Position numbers and translations under genes: made by a program. From AWTP1-13 sp963820375 (GTDB lineage: Bacteria > Pseudomonadota > Alphaproteobacteria > Rhizobiales > Hyphomicrobiaceae), in contig CAWFZX010000034.1 in assembly GCA_963820375.1 (NCBI GenBank), positions 5,034 through 69,033 on the forward strand: a stretch of 64,000 nucleotides of DNA. The letters are read 5' to 3'. Position 1 is the first letter of the stretch, and each line of letters starts with the position of its first letter. Under the pieces are notes generated by a model that saw only the letters and a program-made list of their open reading frames with translations, did no database searches and was not told the origin of the DNA. Shown here piece by piece: positions 1 through 7,916 of this stretch.

Positions 1-98
1 GCGGAGAGGGTGGGGCGGTGCACGCCGGTCTTGTAAGTGCCGAAGGTAGCGAGGGCATGCAAGTCAGCTAGGACGCGCTGAGGTTTGATGTTTGCCAT
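1..98 (-). CDS. M20-family carbamoylase/amidohydrolase, N-terminal fragment (runs off the window)
   Basis: The minus strand opens with ATG at 98 and reads 32 codons to the window edge, beginning MANIKPQRVLADLHALATFG. This start, with an 'R..ADL..LA.FG..KTGV.R' pattern, resembles Zn-dependent N-carbamoyl-L-amino-acid hydrolases / allantoate amidohydrolases (HyuC/AllC-like M20 enzymes), which release CO2 and ammonia from N-carbamoyl compounds. It lies 159 bp downstream of another M20 gene and the ABC transporter genes, on the same strand, so it is probably the last visible gene of that operon. Only the N-terminus is visible and no catalytic residue is included. The family call is inference from the N-terminal pattern and context. 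Confidence 0.5.
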   Translation of the reverse strand, partial: MANIKPQRVLADLHALATFGTYKTGVHRPTLS

Positions 99-257
99 GC
101 GACGGGCTCGGAGATTGGGTCCAGAAGATTACGAGGATAGCGGCAACCGCCTGCATTGGCGTGCCGGACTACCGAGACCTCGCCATGACCAGGTCACCCC
201 AACGACGTCTTTCTCGCTATCCGATGGAGCGTTGCGATTTCCTAACCTTGCAGACGT

Positions 258-1511
258 CTAACTCAGGTAGTCATACGCCGTTAGCACGTGGCACTTGATC
301 ACGTTTAGGGCGTCCGCGATTGGCACGTTCTCGTTCTTGCTGCCCAAACCACGTGGGGCTGGACCGTAGATAACCGCCGGGACATTGCGATATCGCCAAA
401 GGCGGGCATCGGTATTGCCAAGGCTTACGACATCGACCGGTTTGATCCCAGTGAGGGTTTCCGCGTTCCGCATCACGATCCGCGTCAACTCGCTATTTGG
501 CTCGCACCAATTAGGTCGGTTCTCGATCAGAATTTCCATTGCAAATTTGTGTTTCTGCCCGAGGGCCTTGACGTCAGCCATGAAGCGTTCCGGATCGACG
601 CCGTTCGGCAGCCGAAAATCGACCTCGAACTGGCACTCGGAAGCGATCATGTTGACCTTGGGGCCGCCTGATATTGTCCCGACATTGAACGTAATCTTTC
701 GCGCAGCAGCCGAAGCCCCGGCGCCATACGCCGCATCGAATTGCGCCTTGGATTGGTCGAGGGCCTGAGCCACCTCCTTGGGCTCGATAAATTCGAACTT
801 GGTCAGAGCTTTGAGATCGGCGATGAGGGCATACGCGAGCTCTATTGCATTAGGACTAACGTGTGTATAGGCGCCATGGCCGCCTGGCGCCGTAACGCGA
901 AACCGGAGCCAAAAAGCTCCTTTCTCGCCGAAACGAACCGTCTCGAAGCTGCTCGGTTCGCCATTGAGACAGGCGGTACCAGTGATCTCATCCGGGCAGA
1001 CGTCAAACAAATGGCGCGCCCCGTACGGACCAAATGTCTCCTCGTCGGACACAACGGTCAGTGTCAGCCGGCCTTTTAAATCCGGCAACGCACTGAGATA
1101 GGCATAAGTGAGAATGGAGGCGGTGGTGCCAACTTTCATGTCGGCGACGCCTCGACCGTAGATGGCGCCATCGACAATGGCACCACTCCACGGGTCTACC
1201 TTCCAATCCGACGCATCATTGACCGGGAAGACGTCGATATGCCCATTGAGGACAAGATGTTTCTTGCCGGCTCCGAACAGCTTCGATGCCACGAGGTTCG
1301 GCATCGTCTCATCTCGCGTATGCAACCTGTAGCCGAGCCCCTTCTTGTCCAAGAATGAGCGGACATGAGCCATGGCTGACCGCGTATCACCGGGCGGATT
1401 AGGCGAACGCGCCCGAACGAACTCCTGAAGGAAGGTCACGATCGAGGCTTGGTCCGCATCGATCTCTTTTAGCAGCTGTTCACGCATGGGCGGTCTCGCG
1501 ATGAGGTTCAA
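258..1511 (-). CDS. M20 family metallopeptidase (ArgE/DapE-type deacylase)
   Basis: The 417-residue product is the usual length for ArgE/DapE/carboxypeptidase G2-type enzymes, which hydrolyse N-acyl amino acids with two active-site metal ions. Visible motifs are GHIDVFP (metal-binding His and Asp), GRGVADMK (bridging Asp region), SDEETFG (general-base Glu pair) and the GGHGAYTH dimerisation-domain segment. No signal peptide is seen, so it is probably cytoplasmic. A second start is possible at 1487, eight codons in. It follows the binding-protein gene by 35 bp in an operon with an amino-acid ABC transporter, which suggests that an imported N-acyl or N-carbamoyl amino acid is deacylated here. 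The exact substrate cannot be read from sequence. Confidence 0.9.
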   Translation of the reverse strand: MNLIARPPMREQLLKEIDADQASIVTFLQEFVRARSPNPPGDTRSAMAHVRSFLDKKGLGYRLHTRDETMPNLVASKLFGAGKKHLVLNGHIDVFPVNDASDWKVDPWSGAIVDGAIYGRGVADMKVGTTASILTYAYLSALPDLKGRLTLTVVSDEETFGPYGARHLFDVCPDEITGTACLNGEPSSFETVRFGEKGAFWLRFRVTAPGGHGAYTHVSPNAIELAYALIADLKALTKFEFIEPKEVAQALDQSKAQFDAAYGAGASAAARKITFNVGTISGGPKVNMIASECQFEVDFRLPNGVDPERFMADVKALGQKHKFAMEILIENRPNWCEPNSELTRIVMRNAETLTGIKPVDVVSLGNTDARLWRYRNVPAVIYGPAPRGLGSKNENVPIADALNVIKCHVLTAYDYLS

Positions 1512-1546
1512 TAAATGTTAGTGCATCCTGGAGTTGGAGTGCCGCG

Positions 1547-2398
1547 CTAACGACTGCGAGGGAAGGACACAAAATTCGGCGCATCGATGTGACGCGTATT
1601 AGGCCCGAACGGGCGAGCGAGTTCGTCCCAGCGGCCCGTTGAAATAAGAATGTCGATGCCCGTATTAAGCACGGCCAGGAGGTCCGCATTGCCCTTCCGC
1701 ACCGTCCACGCCACCGGCGTAAAGTTGTAAGCATTGTCGGCGAACAGATTTTTCACTGTCGGTTGCTTCGCCACGAAAGCATTGATGGTAAACGCGTCCT
1801 CGAGTGACACGTCGGCGCGCCCCGCAACAACTTCCACAAAGCCGGCCGTCAGATTCCCGGTCGCCAGCGTGATAATCTGCGCCTTCGGCATGTTGCGCCG
1901 CGCAAAGTCCTCAGCTGACCCGCCTTGCACAACGGCGATCCGCGTTTCGGGCGTATTCATATCATCGAGCGTCTTGTAGCGAGTATCGTTGACCCGGACG
2001 ACCGCACCATAGCCAAGATAGAAGATCGGCTTGGTGAAGCTGACCACCATCGCGCGCTGCACCGTAGCGAATGTTCCGGCGATCGCCATGTCGAACTGGC
2101 CGGATTGCAGTCCGGCGACGAACGTCCCCCAGGTGGTCTCGACGAACACCGGCTTGATTTTCATCATGGCGGCGATCTCGCGGATACCGTCTACATAAAA
2201 GCCGCTAAGTTCCCCAGTATTGGCGTCTTTGATCGTTCCGGGCGGTGCCGGAATGTAGCCGATCTTCATCTCGCCCCGGCTGATGATGTCCTGCAAAGTC
2301 TGCGCAGAGCTAAAACCTGCACCAAACGCAATCATCACAAGTGCGAGGCTGCAGCACAGTGCAAGTCGCCGCATCCAAAACTCCATGGTGGAAATCAT
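1547..2398 (-). CDS. amino-acid ABC transporter substrate-binding protein
   Basis: The product has 283 residues. After a short N-terminal extension it has a clear Sec signal peptide (MRRLALCCSLALVMIAFGAG, then SSAQT), followed by a family-3 solute-binding fold: an LQDII.RGEMKIGY start, a GFYVDGIREIA segment and a GLQSGQFDMAIAG ligand-lobe motif. It acts in the periplasm and delivers a polar amino acid or derivative to the permease encoded upstream. Its ATG at 2398 overlaps the TGA of the ATPase gene (ATGA), which indicates translational coupling. A downstream start at the MRRLA methionine is also possible and would give a cleaner signal peptide. The ligand is unknown. Confidence 0.92.
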   Translation of the reverse strand: MISTMEFWMRRLALCCSLALVMIAFGAGFSSAQTLQDIISRGEMKIGYIPAPPGTIKDANTGELSGFYVDGIREIAAMMKIKPVFVETTWGTFVAGLQSGQFDMAIAGTFATVQRAMVVSFTKPIFYLGYGAVVRVNDTRYKTLDDMNTPETRIAVVQGGSAEDFARRNMPKAQIITLATGNLTAGFVEVVAGRADVSLEDAFTINAFVAKQPTVKNLFADNAYNFTPVAWTVRKGNADLLAVLNTGIDILISTGRWDELARPFGPNTRHIDAPNFVSFPRSR

Positions 2399-3177
2399 GT
2401 TTGCTTCTCCCTGTTCAGCACTCTCGCAAGAAAATCGCGCGTGCGATCGGCGCGCGGATTGGTGAAGATTATTTCGGGCGGCGCCTCTTCGACGACCTTG
2501 CCTGCGTCCATGAAGACCACGCGACTGGCGACGTCGCGCGCAAACCCCATCTCGTGAGTAACGATCAGCATCGTCATGCCGTCCGCCACGAGTTCGCGGA
2601 TGGTTGCGAGCACCTCACCGACGAGTTCGGGATCGAGCGAGGACGTCGGTTCGTCGAACAGCATCAGCTTGGGTCGCATGGCCAGTGCGCGCGCGATCGC
2701 GGCACGCTGCTGCTGTCCACCCGAAAGCGTGGCGGGTCGTGCATCTCGCTTATCAGAGAGCCCAACCTTCACGAGCAGCTCTTCCGCATATGCGATCGCC
2801 CCCGCAGGGGCCTCGCCGTTCACCTGGATCGGGCCCTCTATGATATTCTCGAGGACGCTCATGTGGGGGAAGAGATTGAAATTCTGGAACACCATGCCAA
2901 TGCGCCGGCGAACCTCACGGATCGACTTCGGCGACGCCGGCTCCAGCCGGCCTCCAGCCTTCCGATAGCCGACAAGTGTGCCTTCGAAGATGATCTCACC
3001 CTTATCGTAGGGTTCTAGGAAGTTAATGCACTTGAGAAGCGTACTCTTGCCGGAGCCGCTCGGGCCAATGATCGCCACCACATCGTGCGGGCTGACCGAC
3101 AGATTTATGCCGTCAAGGACCCGAAGGCTTCCGAAGCTCTTCGCAATATCGTGGAGTTGCAGGATCATCGGCGCCAC
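2395..3177 (-). CDS. amino-acid ABC transporter ATP-binding protein (GlnQ-like)
   Basis: This is the cytoplasmic ATPase of a polar-amino-acid importer, 260 residues, the standard length. It shows a Walker A (GPSGSGKSTLL, about residue 40), the Q-loop (MVFQNFNLFPH), the ABC signature (LSGGQQQRAAIARAL), a Walker B with switch Asp (LMLFDEPTSSLDPE) and the H-loop (VTHEMGFA). All catalytic residues are present. It lies 16 bp after the permease gene and overlaps the binding-protein start by 4 bp, so permease, ATPase and binding protein form one transcription unit. Confidence 0.96.
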   Translation of the reverse strand: MAPMILQLHDIAKSFGSLRVLDGINLSVSPHDVVAIIGPSGSGKSTLLKCINFLEPYDKGEIIFEGTLVGYRKAGGRLEPASPKSIREVRRRIGMVFQNFNLFPHMSVLENIIEGPIQVNGEAPAGAIAYAEELLVKVGLSDKRDARPATLSGGQQQRAAIARALAMRPKLMLFDEPTSSLDPELVGEVLATIRELVADGMTMLIVTHEMGFARDVASRVVFMDAGKVVEEAPPEIIFTNPRADRTRDFLARVLNREKQT

Positions 3178-3193
3178 GTTTCGGGGATCTCGA

Positions 3194-3859
3194 TCATCGC
3201 CCCGCCCGCAGACGCAGTTCGAGAAGTCGCGATAGATAGATTACTGGGTAGGTCAGAATGAAGAATACCGCGGCAAGCGCCGTATAGACCTCGAGTGGCC
3301 GATAAATCTGTGCGATCACATTGTTCGACTGGTGCAGCAACTCCGTGAAAGCGATCGTGGAGCCGAGCGTCGTCAACTTCATCAAGTTTGCAAATTCGTT
3401 GATGAAGGGCGGGATCATCTTTTGCACAGCCTGCGGCAGGATGATACGACGCAGGGCCTTACCGTAGGACATGCCGATGGCGTATGCGGCATCCAGCTGC
3501 CCCTTGTCGACCGCGTTTACGCCGGCCCGAAAGATCTCTGCCACGTAGGCCCCCGCATGCACGCCGAGGGCCAGGACCAGCGTCGCCAGCGCGCTCAGCT
3601 GCACGCCGATGAGGATCGGCAGACAATAGTAAACCCAGACGATCTGAACGAGCGCCGGCGTACCGCGAATGAGTTCGATATAGCCGGTTGCCGCCCAGCG
3701 CAGCGGTGCAAAGCGAGTTTCCTTGGCGATGCCCGCCGGGAGCCCGATTAGGAGTGACAGAATGATCGAGCCGACGGCAACCTTCATTGTGTTCAGGGCG
3801 CCATAGGCGAACGCGGGCCAGTACTGAAGCAGGACAGGGAAATACCACTCGTAGCTCAC
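3194..3859 (-). CDS. amino-acid ABC transporter permease
   Basis: The 221-residue inner-membrane protein is of the HisM/GlnP type with about five hydrophobic segments. The EAA loop that docks with the ATPase is visible as EIFRAGVNAVDKGQLDAA, followed by G.....R.I.LPQA. The ELIRGTP motif that marks polar-amino-acid permeases is also present. It is the first gene of the minus-strand operon, divergent from the ureohydrolase gene at 4215, so the roughly 355 bp between them probably carries both promoters. Only one permease gene is present, so the transporter may work as a homodimer. Confidence 0.94.
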   Translation of the reverse strand: MSYEWYFPVLLQYWPAFAYGALNTMKVAVGSIILSLLIGLPAGIAKETRFAPLRWAATGYIELIRGTPALVQIVWVYYCLPILIGVQLSALATLVLALGVHAGAYVAEIFRAGVNAVDKGQLDAAYAIGMSYGKALRRIILPQAVQKMIPPFINEFANLMKLTTLGSTIAFTELLHQSNNVIAQIYRPLEVYTALAAVFFILTYPVIYLSRLLELRLRAGR

Positions 3860-4214
3860 GCGTCACTCCGTGCCAGTGTCGCCCCAGGATGCCGAAGTCC
3901 ATTGGTGGAGGGCGTAGCTTGGCGTGCTCACTGTCCGACAAGGAAGACGGCTGCGACTTAGTCCTCAGTCCACGTTGTTTCCCTTAGTCGCGCAGCAGGT
4001 GGCGATTGCTCAGACCGGTGCGCCTGGTCGTTCTGGTTGGGGCACTTGAATTGTTAGCGACTTAAAACACGGGATGTCAAGAAACACGGGATGTCAAGCA
4101 ACGCACGTTGCAAGCTTGCAGTTGCTGCCCGTCGCGCGATGCGATCAACCAACACTATGGCGGCAGGACCGGGGCGTATATGGTTCACCGTCCTCACGTA
4201 CTGGGAATCCGCTC
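3860..4214. promoter_or_regulatory. divergent intergenic region between permease and ureohydrolase genes
   Basis: The 355 bp hold no convincing gene. They separate two divergently transcribed catabolic genes and so should contain both promoters. The only structured element I see is the 17-bp tandem repeat listed separately at 4065-4098. No regulator gene of the LysR or GntR type is next to it. The promoter role is inferred from gene orientation only. Confidence 0.5.
4065..4098. repeat. perfect 17-bp tandem repeat, two copies
   Basis: The unit AAACACGGGATGTCAAG occurs twice head to tail (4065-4081 and 4082-4098) with no mismatch. It lies about 120 bp upstream of the ureohydrolase start and about 205 bp upstream of the divergent permease gene. 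It could be a double operator for a transcription factor or a simple slippage duplication. Confidence 0.9.
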
Positions 4215-5285
4215 ATGTCCAATCTCACCTACCCCGACTGGGAAAAGATCCGTTCCTCTTCATTCGTCTCCGGCAAGACGTTCCCCCGGCTAGCGGAGGA
4301 CATGCCGACGTTCTTCGGCGTGCCCCACGCCATCTGCAGAGAAGATCTCAAAGGTGCCGACGTAGTCATCATCGGAGCGCCGTACGCGGCCGGCTGGGGC
4401 ACACAGTACAGCGGCGTGGACAAGAGCGAGTGGCTCGTCGCACCAAAGCGCGTGCGCCAACAATCTATACGCTATCGCTCCGGCTACATTCTCGATTTCG
4501 ATTTCGACGTGTTCGAGAACATGCGCGTGGTGGATTACGGTGACGCAGAAATCCCAGAGCGCGCCAGTCGCGAAGGAACGGTAGACATCATCCTGGAGGC
4601 GCAGGCCGCGGTGGAAGCCAAGGTCAATGACGTTCTTGAGGCCGGCGCCGTTCCGATCGTGATCGGCCAGAATTCACCCTGCGGTTCTTATGCCATCGCC
4701 AAACCGTTGTCCGAACGAACCCAGGGCGCGGTTGGCATGGTGAGCTTGGACACGCATTGGGACGCGCAAAAGATTGACCGCGCTACCATGGATCCGCGTA
4801 TTGCCGGTGCAGGCAATTGGAAGGATTCCGTCTACCGCGATCTGAAGAATTTTCACCCGCGCAATTTGGTCGAGATAGGCGAGCGCGGCATGCTGGAATT
4901 CCCGGAGATTGTGCGGCCGTATCTTGCGGCGGGCGCGAATTTTGTGTCGTCCTGGCGGATGCGCACGGAGCTCGGTATAGAAGGTACAGTAAAGCTGCTG
5001 CCGAAGGCTTTCGACGGCACGGAAGCCGTATACGCGCACTTCGATCTCGATGTGCTTGGCGGCGCCGGCCCCGCCCCCGGCGACATCATGGGCGAGCTGG
5101 CCGAGCCCATCGGGCTTAGCGACTACGAAGTCATCCGTCTCGCGCACGAGACAGGGAAGCTTGGTTGCAATGCATTTTCGTTTATCTGCATTCCCCCAGG
5201 ATCGGCGGTGATGTATCGCGTTGTCGTTTACATCATCATGTATTTTATTGCCGGATTGTCGATGCGCAAGCGAGCCGCGGCGTAG
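4215..5285 (+). CDS. divergent ureohydrolase (arginase/agmatinase family), incomplete metal site
   Basis: From ATG 4215 the product has 356 residues. The frame stays open upstream, but this start gives the natural N-terminus MSNLTYPDWEKI. The ureohydrolase fold is recognisable: GADVVIIGAPYAAG, SLDTHWDAQ (for the family's DAHxD) and AHFDLDVL (for SxDxDxxDP). Arginases and agmatinases bind two Mn ions through one His in GGDH plus DxHxD and DxD. Here the first motif reads IVIGQNSP, so that His is absent, and the DP after the last motif is replaced by Gly. It may hydrolyse another guanidino or amidino compound, use one metal, or be a non-catalytic relative. It is divergent from an amino-acid importer with M20 deacylases, which fits nitrogen scavenging. 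Confidence 0.8.
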   Translation: MSNLTYPDWEKIRSSSFVSGKTFPRLAEDMPTFFGVPHAICREDLKGADVVIIGAPYAAGWGTQYSGVDKSEWLVAPKRVRQQSIRYRSGYILDFDFDVFENMRVVDYGDAEIPERASREGTVDIILEAQAAVEAKVNDVLEAGAVPIVIGQNSPCGSYAIAKPLSERTQGAVGMVSLDTHWDAQKIDRATMDPRIAGAGNWKDSVYRDLKNFHPRNLVEIGERGMLEFPEIVRPYLAAGANFVSSWRMRTELGIEGTVKLLPKAFDGTEAVYAHFDLDVLGGAGPAPGDIMGELAEPIGLSDYEVIRLAHETGKLGCNAFSFICIPPGSAVMYRVVVYIIMYFIAGLSMRKRAAA

Positions 5286-5550
5286 GAGGGTCCCACGTTT
5301 GGGATGCAACAGGCCTTGGCCAGCGAGTACTCCGCCATCTTCGTCAGCAACTTGCACTCGGAGCCAGCATCCCCGGCTTGTCGCCGGTCCGGTGTGCAGT
5401 CCCCTACCCTGTTCATCGTTAAGGGTTTGTGCCGATGCCGAGAATCAGCGTAGGTGAGAAAATTGACGCGGGCACTGAAAGGTCGTGATCTGCGCCTTTT
5501 CGCTTGCACTGAGCCGAAGTAAGGGCGCGGCAAGTCGAACGAGGACTACG

Positions 5551-6144
5551 ATGACCACGCAATCTCATCCCAGTTCGAGCCCGCCGCTCGCGCGGCTGCC
5601 CCTCGTGCGAGCACTCGCCAAAAACTGGTGGCTGCTCCTTTTGCGGGGAGTTGCTTCAATCATATTTGGAGTCCTGGCGTTCATTTGGCCAGGCCTGACG
5701 CTGGTGGCACTCATTTTACTGTGGGGCGTCTACGCGATCGTAGACGGCGGCATCGCGCTATGGGCGGCGATTTCGGGTAGGGGTGCGGAATTTGCGCCGC
5801 GGTGGTGGCTCGCTTTCGTTGGTATCGTTGGTCTCCTCGCGGGATTGGTGGCATTCGCGTCGCCCGGGCTGACTGCGCTGGTCTTGCTGATGTTCATCGC
5901 CGGTTGGGCGATTGTGATCGGGGCACTGGAGATCTGGGGCGCCATCCAGCTGCGAAAGGAGATCGAGGGTGAGTGGTGGTTGATCCTAAGCGGCCTGCTT
6001 TCGATTGCCTTCGGAGTTTTGCTGATTGCACGGCCGGGCTCCGGTGCACTGGCGCTTGTGTGGGTCATTGCTTCGTTTGCGATACTGCATGGGTGCACGC
6101 TGATCGCACTTGCGTTCCGGCTAAAGCAGCTTCGCCCGGAATAA
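5551..6144 (+). CDS. HdeD family (DUF308) membrane protein
   Basis: The 197-residue product starts at ATG 5551 (MTTQSHPSSS); the frame is open 22 codons further upstream but with less protein-like sequence. After about 25 polar residues it shows six hydrophobic helices in three similar pairs, with the family's repeated pattern 'W...LLRG..SI.FG.LAF..PG.TL' recurring in each third (G....LAG..AF..PG.T and SG.LSIAFGVLLIA.PG). HdeD proteins are inner-membrane proteins; in E. coli HdeD is linked to acid resistance at high cell density. No functional partner is seen next to it. Confidence 0.9.
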   Translation: MTTQSHPSSSPPLARLPLVRALAKNWWLLLLRGVASIIFGVLAFIWPGLTLVALILLWGVYAIVDGGIALWAAISGRGAEFAPRWWLAFVGIVGLLAGLVAFASPGLTALVLLMFIAGWAIVIGALEIWGAIQLRKEIEGEWWLILSGLLSIAFGVLLIARPGSGALALVWVIASFAILHGCTLIALAFRLKQLRPE

Positions 6145-6457
6145 TCTCGGTTGACGCAGCGCTGAGCGCATGGATGGACTCGCCGTGCGGATGGGATTCT
6201 GGGGATAAGCTGACAGACGGCAGCCTCGGGTCACGAATGGCATCACATTCGAAGACGCCTGCCTCGTGCCAATTTGAGACCTGAGGACTCCCCGCGAAAC
6301 GCGCGGGATGAGAACCGCACCAATAGCGCGATCTGAGCGCGCGACAGACAATGGCCAACAGCACTACTATCAACCTCGAATAAAAAAAAAATGACAAAAT
6401 TTACAAGATCGATATGATTATGCGTCCTCGGTAACGCATCGCCCGCCGGTGTGCCCA
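6145..6457. other. intergenic region between convergent genes
   Basis: The 313 bp separate the ends of the HdeD gene and the DJ-1/PfpI gene. A 10-base A run lies near 6381-6390, in a locally AT-richer patch. I see no gene and no clear hairpin terminator. Confidence 0.5.
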
Positions 6458-7633
6458 TCAACGTGCCTCCGCAACCCAAGGATACTCTATGACCAGTGCC
6501 ACGATGTCGGCCGTTGGGCGACCGAAACGCGAGGCAATGTTCGCCAGCTCCCTGTCGAGCGTCTGTGCGGGCGCATCCGAGCGCGGCGGCGGCAGCATGT
6601 GGTCGACAGCACCAGCCTGGCGCGACGTATTCGGGCGGATCGTGAGGCCATGCTTGCTGCGAACGACTCCGCCGCTGCTTCCGACTGTGACCACAGTGGT
6701 CAGAGCGGTGCGCGAATAGGCATCGGCGGTCAGGGCAAGCGCGATCTCGTCCACGCCCTCGCTGACGGGAACACCAAGGGTCTCACGGCGCCAGAAGGAA
6801 AGCCAGTTACGCAGAAAAGTCTTCTGATGCTCCCAGGTGAGTTGGAACGCAGACGAGCGGTGGCGCGCATCCCAATTGGCCAGACCAAGATCTTGAGCAA
6901 GCCGTTCCGCTTTCTCTCGTCCGGCAATCGCTTCTACAAGAGCAACCGTCACCGGCATCGACGCGGTGATACCGGTCGACGTGCTGATACCATTGTCCGC
7001 GACATAGCGCCGGTCCTGAACCCACTGCATGGTGGGATGAGCCTTCTGCAGATCGTGGATGTAGGCCCAGTGCGTAGTTGCGCGGCGGCCGTCGAGCATG
7101 CCGGCGGCCGCAAGCGTCAAGGAGCCGGCGCAGACCGAGAAGATCTTGGCGCCCTTCCGGCGCTGAGCGACGATCCACTCCATGACGAACTGGTTGTTGC
7201 GCGGCTCCATGGCGGGAACGACGATGTAATCGGCACCCTCCGGATAGCGTTCATCGAAAGCGCGCGTGGTCGACTGGGGCTCGATGCTGAGAAGCGCCGG
7301 GCCCCGGCCAAGGGCGCTGAAGGGATGGAGCGGCACCGGTGCCACCCGCTCGGCAAGCACGGTGACATCGGCGACGTTCGCCCGCTGCAGCACGCCATAG
7401 GGCACCAGGAAGTCGGTGACCTCCGTCGCCTCGTTGAGCGCGAGGATGGCGATGACCGGCCTCGCGCGCTTCGCTGGCCGCATTGCCGCTATCGTGCGCG
7501 CGTGCTCGGGTTCCTCGATGGATGCCGCTGCAGGGAAAGGGGCTGGGTTTCCCGGCGCAAGCACGATCGGCGCGGCAACGACGGCCAGAGCGATGGCCGC
7601 CGCAATGCCCAGGACGATCGGTCGCTTGTGCAT
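6458..7633 (-). CDS. DJ-1/PfpI family protein with N-terminal membrane anchor
   Basis: The 391-residue product begins with an uncleaved-looking signal anchor (MHKRPIVLGIAAAIALAVVA). A DJ-1/PfpI-type glutamine-amidotransferase-like domain follows at roughly residues 55-230. Its nucleophile-elbow Cys is in FSVCAGSLTLA, followed by LDGRRATTHW, exactly as in GlxA-type regulators. Unlike those, it has no AraC helix-turn-helix. The C-terminal 150 residues look like a second partial, degenerate domain of the same type (EIALALTADAYS, a VVTVGSSGGVV stretch, then GLTIRPN). It is divergent from a GlxA/AraC regulator with the same domain, so a sensor-regulator relation is plausible but unproven. Confidence 0.85.
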   Translation of the reverse strand: MHKRPIVLGIAAAIALAVVAAPIVLAPGNPAPFPAAASIEEPEHARTIAAMRPAKRARPVIAILALNEATEVTDFLVPYGVLQRANVADVTVLAERVAPVPLHPFSALGRGPALLSIEPQSTTRAFDERYPEGADYIVVPAMEPRNNQFVMEWIVAQRRKGAKIFSVCAGSLTLAAAGMLDGRRATTHWAYIHDLQKAHPTMQWVQDRRYVADNGISTSTGITASMPVTVALVEAIAGREKAERLAQDLGLANWDARHRSSAFQLTWEHQKTFLRNWLSFWRRETLGVPVSEGVDEIALALTADAYSRTALTTVVTVGSSGGVVRSKHGLTIRPNTSRQAGAVDHMLPPPRSDAPAQTLDRELANIASRFGRPTADIVALVIEYPWVAEAR

Positions 7634-7916
7634 CTTGATCTACCTGCGGCCTCCCATGGTCTCCCCGCCACTTGGCTGAGCGTTTGCTCTCCTACTCGTC
7701 GTGGCGACGCCACCGGAGGTCCGTCTCGTTGCGCCCCTTGGCGGCGCGGTCGAGCCACTTAAACACGCCCCAGAGGCCGTGCAGTCCGCGCGCATAGGCG
7801 CGCCGGTGCGACCGCTCACCACGCGCCCCGGGGCAATCCGTATACCCATCTCTTTGTGGGTAGGCTGGCAAGCAGGTCGATCCCCTGCATCGTGGCACGT
7901 GCATCGTCTGGCCTAA
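7634..7916. promoter_or_regulatory. divergent promoter region of DJ-1/PfpI and GlxA genes
   Basis: These 283 bp lie between two divergently transcribed genes that share the DJ-1/PfpI domain. No recognisable -35/-10 boxes or operator repeats stand out by eye. The role is inferred from orientation; AraC-type regulators commonly control a divergent neighbour. Confidence 0.4.

Noticed and set aside
6449..7762. A 437-residue plus-strand frame opposite the DJ-1/PfpI gene.
   Set aside because: It is Arg/Gly/His-rich without family features, and the opposite strand carries a clear DJ-1/PfpI domain.
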